A program made the translations under genes and the position numbers. From assembly GCA_964602445.1 (NCBI GenBank), contig CAZRQV010000016.1, positions 1 through 43,924 of the forward strand: DNA of 43,924 bases, given 5' to 3'. Origin of the DNA: HGM12587 sp964602445. Its GTDB lineage: Bacteria; Bacillota; Clostridia; Lachnospirales; Lachnospiraceae. Positions 24,601-33,859 of this stretch are shown one piece after another (positions within the stretch are counted from its first letter, which is position 1; every line of letters starts with the position of its first letter). A model generated the notes under the pieces. It was not told the DNA's origin. It searched no databases and worked only from the letters and a program-made list of their open reading frames with translations.

Positions 24601-24780
24601 TTGAGCTCAAAAACAAAAATTTTCGTCATTCACCTGAAAGAACTGATCTATACCGGCATTTTTCTTCTTCTTGGAATCGTTCTTCTTGTTCTTCTGATCT
24701 CCATGTTTACTCCCGACTCCTCCAAACAGGATCCCGCACCGAAAACAACACAAGAGGCGCAGTTTCTGCGCCTCTTGTAA
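24601..24780 (+). CDS. Small single-pass membrane protein, 59 residues
   Basis: The frame opens at TTG preceded by GGGGGAA at 6 bases, and encodes SSKTKIFVIHLKELIYTGIF, a run of Leu/Ile/Val forming one transmembrane helix (about 17-36), then a short Pro/Lys/Gln-rich tail. Small proteins starting with this kind of KTKIFVI..KELIYT segment occur in Lachnospiraceae as hypothetical proteins, to my recollection. The last eight codons lie within the terminator hairpin. It is divergent from the CdaR-like regulator and convergent with glgB. Function unknown. Confidence 0.65.
   Translation: MSSKTKIFVIHLKELIYTGIFLLLGIVLLVLLISMFTPDSSKQDPAPKTTQEAQFLRLL
24750..24778. terminator. Bidirectional terminator between small ORF and glgB
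   Basis: A perfect 13-bp stem (ACAAGAGGCGCAG, TTT, CTGCGCCTCTTGT) is followed by T-rich sequence on both strands (AAGTTTCTGTTTTT on plus, GTTGTTTTC on minus). It overlaps the 3' end of the small plus-strand gene. Confidence 0.85.
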
Positions 24781-24794
24781 GTTTCTGTTTTTAA

Positions 24795-26735
24795 TTAAAA
24801 TTCGAATACAGCAGTTCCATATGGCGGCAGCGGATAAGAGATGGAATACGGCTGGCCGTCACATTCTCCCTTCACTGCTTTATACACGGTTTCTCTATTT
24901 TCTACAATATCATTTCCGCCGAATCGGTCTTCGTGACTGTTCAAAAGCAGCTTGTACTGTTTTTTCTTCGGTACCCCTACGCGATAATCCGGTCGCTCCA
25001 TCGGAGTGAAATTCATGACGAAAAGCAGACTCTTCTTTTTCTTTTCATCGTAACGTACGAAGCTGAAAATACTTCTGTCAGCATCATCTGCGTTGATCCA
25101 CTGGAAACCATCATGGCTGCGATCCAGTTCATACAGGCTCGGATGTTTCTTATAAATATGCAGAAGCTCTTTGACCCAGTCCTGCATCTGACGATGTTTT
25201 TCTTCTCCTAACAAATACCAGTCAAGCTCTCTTGCTTCACTCCATTCCTGATACTGGGCAAACTCCTGTCCCATAAACAACAGTTTCTTCCCCGGATGTC
25301 CTATCATAAACGCATAGCCAGCTTTTAAATTGGCAAATTTGTCATCCGGATATCCCGGCATTTTGTTGATCATCGAACATTTCAAATGAACTACTTCGTC
25401 ATGGGAAAGCACCAAAATATAGTTTTCACTGGTCATGTAGCTGACCGCAAAGGTCATTTTATTATGATTATTCTTTCTGAAATACGGATCCAGTTTCATA
25501 TATTCTAAGAAATCATGCATCCAGCCCATATTCCATTTGTAAGTAAATCCCAATCCGTCATATTCCGGTTTTTCTGTCACTTTCGGCCATGCAGTAGATT
25601 CTTCTGCGATCATGATCGCGCCCGGATTTCTGCCCAGAAGACAGGAATTCAGATGTTTGAAAAATTCAATGGCTTCCAGATTATGATTTCCGCCGTATTT
25701 GTTGGCTACCCACTGACCGTCTGATTTTCCGTAATCCAGATAGAGCATTGATGCTACTGCATCAACTCTCAGACCGTCGATATGGTATTCTTCCACCCAG
25801 TAAAGGGCATTGGCGATCAGGAAGTTTTTGATCTCATTCATTTCGTAGTTAAAGATCTTTGTTCCCCAGTCCGGATGTTCCCCTTTTCTTGGATCCGGAT
25901 ATTCATATAACGGTGCTCCGTCAAAATTAGCAAGTCCATGCGCATCTCTTGGGAAATGTGCCGGTACCCAGTCTAAAATAACACCGATCTTATTTTTGTG
26001 CAGTGTATCGATCAAATGTTTAAACTGCTTTGGTGTTCCATAACGGGAAGTCGGTGCATAATAACCGGTAACCTGATATCCCCAGGATCCGTCAAACGGA
26101 TGCTCTGCGATTCCCATCAGCTCTACATGGGTAAATCCCATCTCTTTTACATAACTGACAAGTTCTTCTGCCAGTTCGTTATACGTATAAAAACCGTCTT
26201 CGTTTTCTTCTGTTACTGCATGTTTTTTCCAGGAACCCGGATGAACTTCATAAATGGACAGCGGCATCTTGTTCGTATCTTTTTCTTTGCGCTCTTCCAT
26301 CCACTTGCTGTCTTTCCATTTGTAATCAATGTTTGCAACTTTAGATGCAGTTCCCGGACGCATTTCTGCGTGAACCGCATATGGGTCCGCTTTATAATGC
26401 AGATTTCCGTCTGCCCCTTCGATCAGATATTTGTAAGTTTCACCTTCCCCGACACCCGGCACAAACAGTTCATAAATTCCCAGCGGTTCTAATCGGGTCA
26501 TTTCATGCTCCGTTCCGTCCCAGCTGTTAAAACTTCCGATCAGTTTGACGGATTTCGCCCGCGGCGCCCAGACCGCAAAATACGTTCCTGCTTTTCCTTC
26601 TCTCTTTGTCAGATGTGCACCCAGCTTTTTGTAAATTTCATAGTGTGTTCCCTGTCCAAACAGGTACTGATCCCAATCTGAAACTTTACAGGTCATTTCT
26701 TCCTGTACGGTAACATTTTTCTTTTTGGCTGCCAT
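24795..26735 (-). CDS. glgB: 1,4-alpha-glucan branching enzyme (GH13)
   Basis: The 646-residue product has an N-terminal CBM48-like domain (VWAPRAKSVKLIGSFNSW), the GH13 barrel with nucleophile Asp in LRVDAVASM, acid/base Glu in IMIAEEST and stabilising Asp in LSHDEVVH, and a C-terminal all-beta domain. It forms alpha-1,6 branches in glycogen. Length is normal for the family. AGGGGGA stands 7 bases before the ATG. No glgA, glgC, glgD or glgP is adjacent. It follows the acidic TPR/AAA gene by 45 bases without a clear terminator, so it may be read from that promoter. Confidence 0.96.
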   Translation of the reverse strand: MAAKKKNVTVQEEMTCKVSDWDQYLFGQGTHYEIYKKLGAHLTKREGKAGTYFAVWAPRAKSVKLIGSFNSWDGTEHEMTRLEPLGIYELFVPGVGEGETYKYLIEGADGNLHYKADPYAVHAEMRPGTASKVANIDYKWKDSKWMEERKEKDTNKMPLSIYEVHPGSWKKHAVTEENEDGFYTYNELAEELVSYVKEMGFTHVELMGIAEHPFDGSWGYQVTGYYAPTSRYGTPKQFKHLIDTLHKNKIGVILDWVPAHFPRDAHGLANFDGAPLYEYPDPRKGEHPDWGTKIFNYEMNEIKNFLIANALYWVEEYHIDGLRVDAVASMLYLDYGKSDGQWVANKYGGNHNLEAIEFFKHLNSCLLGRNPGAIMIAEESTAWPKVTEKPEYDGLGFTYKWNMGWMHDFLEYMKLDPYFRKNNHNKMTFAVSYMTSENYILVLSHDEVVHLKCSMINKMPGYPDDKFANLKAGYAFMIGHPGKKLLFMGQEFAQYQEWSEARELDWYLLGEEKHRQMQDWVKELLHIYKKHPSLYELDRSHDGFQWINADDADRSIFSFVRYDEKKKKSLLFVMNFTPMERPDYRVGVPKKKQYKLLLNSHEDRFGGNDIVENRETVYKAVKGECDGQPYSISYPLPPYGTAVFEF

Positions 26736-26780
26736 AACAACATCCCCCTATGATATATTTTCCTTCTGTCTTTGGAATGA

Positions 26781-29327
26781 TCAAAATTCAAAATCTTCTT
26801 CTAATAATAATTTATTTCCGTATTCATCAATACGTTTTTTAGAAAGTTTTGCAAAGAGTTTTTTCCGTTTTTTCTCTGCGTGAGCAATGGCTTCATCAAT
26901 GATTTCTTTTACTTCTGCAACATTGACTACATGCTCTGATGTCTGACGGACTCCGATACAGTCATACAGTGCCAGCACTGCCATTTCATCAAAATAATAT
27001 TCATTTTCTTCCGCATAAGATTTTCCAAAGGAAACAAGCTCATTATTGGAAAAAATCGGAATATTTACTGTGCGGTTAAATTTCTGTGCAAAACCAACAT
27101 TTTTCTCCAAAAGTCTGCCAATCTCTTCTTTATCATCTTCCAAAATAACCAGCATTCCCTCTGTCATGCCTTCCATTACGTCTGACAGTTTTTCTACGGT
27201 TTCCTGATTCAGACTGCCTGCACGTTCAATGATCAGTGCACCGCCGCCCAGTTTTTTTACCACTTCGGCCGGTTCTTTTTTATTCAGTCCATCGCCGGTC
27301 ACTTTTGCGATCTTACTGCCTTTCACATGACGCTGCTTCTGAAATACTTTTACAATGTCAATAGCAAGGGTTGTCTTTCCATTTCCCGGATGTCCGGTAA
27401 TGATCAGATTTCCTTCCTTGGAATCGGTCTTTCCTGCATAGTTTTTTTCTTCTTCCAGCAATTTCAGCAGCTGTTTTTTCATGCCGTCTACCAAAGTAAA
27501 GTAGGCAAAAATCTTCTCCTGTTCTTCCGTCAGATGCTTTCCGGACACTTCTGACGAGGAGATTTCCTGTGCAAGCACCCGTTCGATGGCGTACAGCATG
27601 GAAGCAGTATTCTGGCTTACGTCTTCTTCCGTTTCCTGTTCTTCTGATTCCGTTTCATCGGCTGTTTCCGGCTCTGTCACACGCTCTTCCGGCTCCTTGC
27701 TTTCTTCTTCCTGCATCATACCGGAATCCGGCAGTACAGCCTCTTCCAATACTTTTTCCAGATGTTCCAAAAATGGCTCTTCCGATTCTTCTGCTTCCTC
27801 AATGTCCTGAGGCAAATCATCTTCGATCGTTCCCATCGGCGCTTCTTCCGCCACTTCTTCTGGTTCTGTAAAGGTTTCTTCTTCTGCCGTTTCTTCCGAA
27901 ACTTCAATTTCTTCTTCCGCTTCCTCCGTCTCTTTTGGAGTACTTGGAATAAAATCTTTCAAAAAACTGGTAATTTCTCCCGTTTCTACGGAAACAGTCT
28001 GTTTTTCCGGCTCTTCCGAAACTTCTTCTGAAACAAGATCTGCAGGTTTTGTCCAGTGCTTTCTTGCTTCCCATGCAGCAATGACTTTTCCCACCGTCAT
28101 CTGCCCTGTGATCGGCAGATTCAGAAAATCTTCATCGCTCATGTCCGGATCAAACAGATCCACCAGCTGACCGTCAGTTTCCGGCTTCAAATTTTGTCTT
28201 TCTTCAATTTCTTTTTCTGCTTCCGAATCTTCCGGTTCCGCCAAAACGTCTTCCGGTTCCAAAACAGGTTCCGGCGTTTTTTCCGCTTCCTGATCCGTGA
28301 ACTCCACTGAGATCACAATTTCATCCGATGTTTCTTCTGTTTCCGGAAGTTCTATCGCAGATGCTTCCACCGGTTCTTCTGTCTTATTTTCTGTATCTTC
28401 TAAAACTGTTTCCGGTTCTGAACTTTTTTCTGCTTTGGCAGCTTTTTCCAGTTCTTCTAACTCTCCGGTTTTCAGAAATTCTTCCGTCTCTGCCGTTTCT
28501 TCGCTTCCCTCTTCCGGTTCCTGATCAAAAACATCCTGAACACCCTTGGCAAGCTCTGCCTGCAGATTCATCGTACTGAATTTATTGGTATTGATCACCG
28601 AAATCTGCGGCGTATCATCGATCACCGCTTTTTCCGAAACTTCTTCTGCCGGTTCTTGTGCAGCATTGACTTCTTCTTCCGCAGTTTCTGTTTCTTCTGC
28701 TTCCGGCTCTGTCTGCACAAAACGCTGGTCGTATTTTTCCTGCTGTGCAGCGGTCAGTTCCTGATATTTACGCTTTAATTCCAGTGCTTTGATCACGTAT
28801 TCACCGTTGCCGAACCACAGGATCAGTTCGTCACATTCTTCGATACATTTCTGAATCTGTCCTGCTTCTTCATAAAGACATGCCAGCTCATACGCCCACT
28901 TTTTATTGTATTCATGGCTTTTATATTCTTTCAGAACTTCGATCTGATCTTCTACGGAAGATCCTCTTTCCCTGTAGATTTGGTATTTCAGAATATATCT
29001 TCCCAGATCATGAGGAGCAATCTTTACGTATTCTTTATACAAATCGATGGCTTCCTCAAATTCATGCATTTTTGTTGCAACTTCCGTCAGACGATAAACC
29101 GCTCTTCTTCCGGTATATGAACGGTCATACACCATATTTAAGATTTCATAACAGTCTTCCAGACGATCTGTTGCTTCATAAATATCCGAGATCATAAAAA
29201 GTGTATTTACATTTTTTACTTTTCTCCAGTCAATTCCGTCTGCAATTTCCGCTGCTGTCACATAATCTTTTCTTCCTGCCAGTTTTTCGATCTGCCCCAG
29301 TTTAATTCTATATTCATATTTATCCAA
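26781..29327 (-). CDS. Acidic TPR protein with degenerate SpoVK-like AAA domain
   Basis: About 848 residues in three parts: an N-terminal helical-repeat (TPR-like) region (about 1-195), a very acidic, low-complexity Glu/Thr/Ser-rich middle (about 205-600), and a C-terminal AAA domain of the CbxX/SpoVK kind. Walker A GHPGNGKTT is intact (Lys near 651). Where SpoVK/CbxX proteins have a FIDEAYSL-type Walker B, this one reads LIIERAGSL (Glu701-Arg702), and the sensor-2/arginine-finger region reads FAQKFNRT. ATP may bind but hydrolysis is doubtful. The TTG at 29327 is preferred because GAGGTG is 7 bases away; the ATG at 29333 has only 1 base of spacing. It has its own promoter between it and the SMC-like gene. 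Function unknown. Confidence 0.8.
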   Translation of the reverse strand: MDKYEYRIKLGQIEKLAGRKDYVTAAEIADGIDWRKVKNVNTLFMISDIYEATDRLEDCYEILNMVYDRSYTGRRAVYRLTEVATKMHEFEEAIDLYKEYVKIAPHDLGRYILKYQIYRERGSSVEDQIEVLKEYKSHEYNKKWAYELACLYEEAGQIQKCIEECDELILWFGNGEYVIKALELKRKYQELTAAQQEKYDQRFVQTEPEAEETETAEEEVNAAQEPAEEVSEKAVIDDTPQISVINTNKFSTMNLQAELAKGVQDVFDQEPEEGSEETAETEEFLKTGELEELEKAAKAEKSSEPETVLEDTENKTEEPVEASAIELPETEETSDEIVISVEFTDQEAEKTPEPVLEPEDVLAEPEDSEAEKEIEERQNLKPETDGQLVDLFDPDMSDEDFLNLPITGQMTVGKVIAAWEARKHWTKPADLVSEEVSEEPEKQTVSVETGEITSFLKDFIPSTPKETEEAEEEIEVSEETAEEETFTEPEEVAEEAPMGTIEDDLPQDIEEAEESEEPFLEHLEKVLEEAVLPDSGMMQEEESKEPEERVTEPETADETESEEQETEEDVSQNTASMLYAIERVLAQEISSSEVSGKHLTEEQEKIFAYFTLVDGMKKQLLKLLEEEKNYAGKTDSKEGNLIITGHPGNGKTTLAIDIVKVFQKQRHVKGSKIAKVTGDGLNKKEPAEVVKKLGGGALIIERAGSLNQETVEKLSDVMEGMTEGMLVILEDDKEEIGRLLEKNVGFAQKFNRTVNIPIFSNNELVSFGKSYAEENEYYFDEMAVLALYDCIGVRQTSEHVVNVAEVKEIIDEAIAHAEKKRKKLFAKLSKKRIDEYGNKLLLEEDFEF

Positions 29328-29411
29328 GAGCATTCACCTCATCATAAAATCTTATGTTTTTCTTTTCTGCCGAAGATCTCCGAACCTCCTCCGACATCAC
29401 ATCTATCATTC

Positions 29412-29440
29412 AGTTTAGCATAGTTCCACTTGAGAAACAA
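29412..29440 (-). promoter_or_regulatory. Promoter for the acidic TPR/AAA gene
   Basis: Minus-strand TTGTTT (29440-29435), 17 bases, TGC-TAAACT (-10 29417-29412) with an extended TG. It lies between the SMC-like gene and the TPR/AAA gene, so the latter can be expressed on its own. Confidence 0.65.
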
Positions 29441-29482
29441 GATAAACAAACTGCCCCTTCCGACGTTGTTTTTATCGTTCTG

Positions 29483-32400
29483 CTATTGAAATGACAGCAT
29501 CTCCTGTGTGTAATTTAATGCCGCGTATTCCAGTTCTTTTTCTTCGGTCTGACTGCGGTAATCCACAACTACCGTCTGCTGTCTTCCGTCGATCAGTTTC
29601 TGCCCCAAAATATAGTTGACTTCAAAATGACCTGTGATCGCCGGTGTAGCTCCACGAGCCGGAACGATCAGCTGAACATTGTTCGCCTTTAAAAGTTTAA
29701 AGATCGGTTCCCAGATATAAATATCTTTTGCCGCCCCAAAAGGATTATCGATAAAGATCACTTTCTTTAATTCCAAAGGATCTGCATTTCCGGAATTGAT
29801 GCTGGAAATATAATTGATGATCGCCACCAGAAACTGAATATAAATTCCCTGAGACTGTCCGGTACTTCCTACCGCTTCTTCATATTTCAGGTAACGGCTC
29901 TGTTCTTTCATGCGTTCCCGTTTATAAAGAGTCAGACGGATCGCATCCATATTGGTTACGATTACGGAAAACAGACGTTTAAAGGCCAGTCTGCTGCGAA
30001 TATATTCCAATCTCTGTGCCTGGGTATCATACAGTTCCACCTGATTGATAATATCATCAATGTATGCCGACATGGCACTGCCGTAAAGTTCTTCTTTAAT
30101 ATATGGAATCTGCAGCGTGATCATCGAGATCATCTGCTGATCCATGGAAATTCTGGAAAGTTTCTGCAGACGGTCAAGTTCTTCTTTCATATTCAGACAG
30201 TTCTGCAGACATTGTGCTTCAAACTGATCTTTTAATTCCTGAAGAGAATCCATGTCTTTTCCGATCCTGCTCTTTTCCAGTTCCAAGCATTCTGTCACTT
30301 TCTTTAAGGCTTCCATCTGTTCCCTGATCTGCGTTTCATTCTCAGGTGCCGTCAGATTTGCACGGATTTCTCTCGCCAGTTCATACGCCCCCATCTTTTC
30401 TAAGGTATCTGTCAGCTGCTGTTTTTCCTGCCCGACTCCTTCCAGACGTTTTCGTTCTTCTGCTACGATTTTTTCATAGGCACTGCGAAGCTGCTCATAC
30501 TGCTCTTTTAATGACTGTCCCGTTTCCAGACATTCCTGGATTTCTCCCGGAACGATTCCGGAACTGTTCATCATTCGTTCCATATCCTGAGCCATCGCCT
30601 TCAAAGCATAACACTGTTCTTCCAGCTCCCTCATCTGCTTCTGTCCCTGTTTCAGCTCTTCTTCCAAGGTTTTCAGCTGTTCTTTTTGAGCTTTCACAAA
30701 AGCTTCCAACTGTTCCGCAGCAATTCCAAGAGGAGCGGTTTCCCCGTATTTTTCTTCTGCTGCCTGTTTTGCCTGCTGAATGCTTCCTACCATCCGGTGA
30801 ACACCGGCTTCCAGTGCTCTTTTTTCATTTTCCAGCAGCACCTGGCGGTTTTCCACCTCAAACACTTCTTTTTTCAGGATCAGCAGCTGTTCCATCTCCG
30901 TACGGATACATCCCTGTTCTTTTGCTTTTTCTGCCATGGCTTCCGGAGATTTTCCCCGAAGCTGCAGCTGTTCTTTTTGCTGCTCCATGGATTTTTCATA
31001 AGAAACTGCCAGCTTTTGTTTATCTGCAATATCTGCATTTTTCTGTTCATAAGCTGTCTTCTTTCCATGAAATGCAGTTTCCAGTTCTTTATAAGACCAT
31101 CCGGTAGCCGGATATGTTTTCTCTGATACGTATCCCTGAAAAAGTTCTCTTCCGGAAAGAATTCGTTTTAATTCCTGCCGTTTCGCTTCCAGACGATGGT
31201 ACAGTGCAGTCAGCGTTTCCTCTGTATTTTGTCTGGAATTTTGAAGCATTTCATGCTCTTCTTTTGTTCGGATACACTGAATACGGGCATCTGTTCCTTC
31301 TGTCTCAGCTTCCTGTCTCTGTTCTTCCAGCTCGGATAATTTCTGCAGTACCTGCAAATGAGTCTTCGCTTCTTCCCAGGACCGGTTTCGTTCTGCCCAT
31401 TCCTGTTTCAGTGCTTCTTCCTGTTCTCCCAGTTCACGAATCTTCGCTGAATTTTCTTCCCATTCTGCCTGCTGCTGTTTCCACTGCTGTTTTAACAGCT
31501 CATAAGACTGCTGTTTTATCTCATGTTCCATACACTGCTGCAGATATTGCTGTACAAAATCATAATCCTGTTTCAGAATCCGTTCCTGTTCATATTCTTT
31601 CGCCAGTGCATTTTCCAACTGTTCCAGCTGCTTCTTTAATTTTTCCTGATCCGGCACTTTTCCGGCAAAGATCAGCGCTGTTTCATCTGTCAGTTCTTTT
31701 TCCCTTTCCAATGCATGGACAGAAATTACCGGAATCAGTATATTTCCAAATTCTTTTTCTTTAAATTTACTGTCCGTCCGAATCGTTTCCAGCTCTGCGG
31801 AGGTAAGCACCGCATAAGGAAGCATCGGGTAACGTTCCAGCAGATGCTCCCGTTCCTCAGATTCCCTGCACTTCAAATACTCATAGCCGGAAACTGCTTT
31901 TTCGTCGTAATATCTGACGATATCTTCTAAAAACAGCGAAAGTGCCTGAGATTGTGGTACCGGAATCCCTTCTGAAACCGCTTCCAGCTTTTCCTGCAGA
32001 TTTCGCTTTTCTTCCATATGTTCCTGCTGTCGCCGGATCAATTCTTTCTGCTGCTGGAACAAAATATTTTCTACCGATTCAAATGTTCCGCCATACACTG
32101 AGATCAGCTGATCCATACGATCTTTCTGTTCTCTGTGCTTTCCAAGCTCCTGATTCAGCTCTTCCAGCTGGGCTGTGATCCTGCGTTCTTCTTTCTGGAA
32201 AATCTGATTCTGGATCTTCGCTCCGTAAAGTTCTTTTCCACAGTCCTCCAGACGCTGGCGAAGCTGACGCTGGCGTTTTTCCTGTGTCATAGTTTCCGCA
32301 GATGCCTGCGCACACTGTTCTGTCAGATTGGAAAGGAACAGCAGATTTTCCTGCCTTGCAAGAACATTCATCTGTTCTGTCACCATGGCAGCCTTCTCTT

Positions 32401-33859
32401 CTGCTTTTCCGATGGTATCTTCTAAAACCTGCACTTTAATGGACAGTTCTTTTTCGGTTTTCTCTGTTTCGCTTCGTTCTTCTTCTAATTGCTCTGCATC
32501 TTCCTGAAGTTCTGCGATTTCCGCTGCCAGTTCCTGCTGCTGTGTCTCCGTCAGATCCCGCAATTCATTTGCCATGGCAAACAGATCTTCTTCCAGCGTA
32601 TCACCGCCTTCCAAAATCGCTTCCACAGACTTTCTTGCTGTCAAATATTCTTTTTCATATTCCAGATAATTCAGGTAATGATTGTCACATTCCCTTTCTT
32701 CCAGTTCCCTTTTCTTCCGTTCACTGACCGCTGCAATCTGCCGGAGTTCATTCTCCTTCTCTTTCAGATCATCTTCCAGCGTATGTAACTGATGTTCTTT
32801 CTTTTCAATTTCTGCCGTATCAATTCTGCGGGCAGTTTCTACTCTTTTTTCATTCCATACTTCTTCTTTTTCCACCAGCACTTCATGGGCATGTTCTTTC
32901 TGTGTGCGGCGCTGCAATGTGGTATGATATGTTTTTATCAACTGATCTTCCAAACCTTTTTTCTTCAGATACATTCCCTGAAGGCTTCCCACTCTTGCTG
33001 CAAATTCACTCAAAAGTTCAATCTGACGATCATAATAATGAATCTCATTTTTCTTCTTTGCCAGCAGCACCAGCTGATCTTTCAGTTCCAGCAGCGTATC
33101 GGCCATTTTTCCGGATTCTCTGTCTGTACCCGCTTTATGATAAAAGGATTTCTCGATGATTTCCTCGATCAGCAGATCCTCTACCACTTTTCGGGTGGTA
33201 CGATAATTGGTTTCAAAATAGGTTCGTACATGTCCTTCGGTCTTATTGATTCCACGGATGATCTCCCATTCACTCTCAAAAAGACCATACTGACTGATAA
33301 ACCGCTGATAATCTCCCTTTCGGTCAAAAATCTTCACTTCCACATAAAAATTTTTCTTTTCCAGTTCCTGAAGATAAGAACGAAGTCCCAAATACGTAAT
33401 CCGTTCTTTTCCATTGGACAAGGGAAGATTTTTCAGATCGTTGTCATTAAACTGACGATAAAAAATACAATAATTGAAATAATCGATGGATGCTCTGTCT
33501 GAAGAAGCTGTGCTTTCCTCTCCGGCACTGCCTCTGGATTTTCTGGCACAAAACCCTGTGGTCATATATTGAAAACCGTTCTTCACATGACACGGATTTA
33601 ATTTCCATTCGATGAGAGAATGAATGGTGGTATTTCCGTTGCCGGAACGAAACAGCTTCTCAATAGGCTGTTTTTCATCTAAGGTACAGTTCGGCAGCAA
33701 ATTCTGCAAAAGAAGAAGCATGAGTACACTTTTCCCGCCGCCGTTTGCCAGATCGTAGATGGTATTTTTTCCGGAAAAACGCAGGACAAAATCATCATAA
33801 TACTGGGTACCGAAATTATATTTTACATTGTTGACACGGATTCTGTTAATATGCGGCAT
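29483..33859 (-). CDS. MukB/JetC-like SMC ATPase
   Basis: The 1458-residue protein has the SMC layout: N-terminal ATPase half (about 1-200) with Walker A in ANGGGKS (Lys43), about 1000 residues of Gln/Glu-rich coiled coil with a break near 620-720 that may be the hinge, and a C-terminal half with a signature-like GSTGQSQG and Walker B VIFIDNPFG. In most SMC/ABC ATPases the residue after the Walker B Asp is the catalytic Glu; here it is Asn. It overlaps the preceding gene by one base (TAATG) with GGAGG at 7 bases. Together with the two upstream genes it looks like the motor of a MukBEF or Wadjet JetABC complex; no JetD nuclease is in the window. Confidence 0.82.
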   Translation of the reverse strand: MPHINRIRVNNVKYNFGTQYYDDFVLRFSGKNTIYDLANGGGKSVLMLLLLQNLLPNCTLDEKQPIEKLFRSGNGNTTIHSLIEWKLNPCHVKNGFQYMTTGFCARKSRGSAGEESTASSDRASIDYFNYCIFYRQFNDNDLKNLPLSNGKERITYLGLRSYLQELEKKNFYVEVKIFDRKGDYQRFISQYGLFESEWEIIRGINKTEGHVRTYFETNYRTTRKVVEDLLIEEIIEKSFYHKAGTDRESGKMADTLLELKDQLVLLAKKKNEIHYYDRQIELLSEFAARVGSLQGMYLKKKGLEDQLIKTYHTTLQRRTQKEHAHEVLVEKEEVWNEKRVETARRIDTAEIEKKEHQLHTLEDDLKEKENELRQIAAVSERKKRELEERECDNHYLNYLEYEKEYLTARKSVEAILEGGDTLEEDLFAMANELRDLTETQQQELAAEIAELQEDAEQLEEERSETEKTEKELSIKVQVLEDTIGKAEEKAAMVTEQMNVLARQENLLFLSNLTEQCAQASAETMTQEKRQRQLRQRLEDCGKELYGAKIQNQIFQKEERRITAQLEELNQELGKHREQKDRMDQLISVYGGTFESVENILFQQQKELIRRQQEHMEEKRNLQEKLEAVSEGIPVPQSQALSLFLEDIVRYYDEKAVSGYEYLKCRESEEREHLLERYPMLPYAVLTSAELETIRTDSKFKEKEFGNILIPVISVHALEREKELTDETALIFAGKVPDQEKLKKQLEQLENALAKEYEQERILKQDYDFVQQYLQQCMEHEIKQQSYELLKQQWKQQQAEWEENSAKIRELGEQEEALKQEWAERNRSWEEAKTHLQVLQKLSELEEQRQEAETEGTDARIQCIRTKEEHEMLQNSRQNTEETLTALYHRLEAKRQELKRILSGRELFQGYVSEKTYPATGWSYKELETAFHGKKTAYEQKNADIADKQKLAVSYEKSMEQQKEQLQLRGKSPEAMAEKAKEQGCIRTEMEQLLILKKEVFEVENRQVLLENEKRALEAGVHRMVGSIQQAKQAAEEKYGETAPLGIAAEQLEAFVKAQKEQLKTLEEELKQGQKQMRELEEQCYALKAMAQDMERMMNSSGIVPGEIQECLETGQSLKEQYEQLRSAYEKIVAEERKRLEGVGQEKQQLTDTLEKMGAYELAREIRANLTAPENETQIREQMEALKKVTECLELEKSRIGKDMDSLQELKDQFEAQCLQNCLNMKEELDRLQKLSRISMDQQMISMITLQIPYIKEELYGSAMSAYIDDIINQVELYDTQAQRLEYIRSRLAFKRLFSVIVTNMDAIRLTLYKRERMKEQSRYLKYEEAVGSTGQSQGIYIQFLVAIINYISSINSGNADPLELKKVIFIDNPFGAAKDIYIWEPIFKLLKANNVQLIVPARGATPAITGHFEVNYILGQKLIDGRQQTVVVDYRSQTEEKELEYAALNYTQEMLSFQ

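Noticed and set aside
28056..28579. Ser- or Phe-rich plus-strand frames opposite the acidic region of the TPR/AAA gene
   Set aside because: They are the mirror of Glu-rich codons (GAA/GAG read as TTC/CTC and TCT/TCC in other frames) and have no initiation signals.
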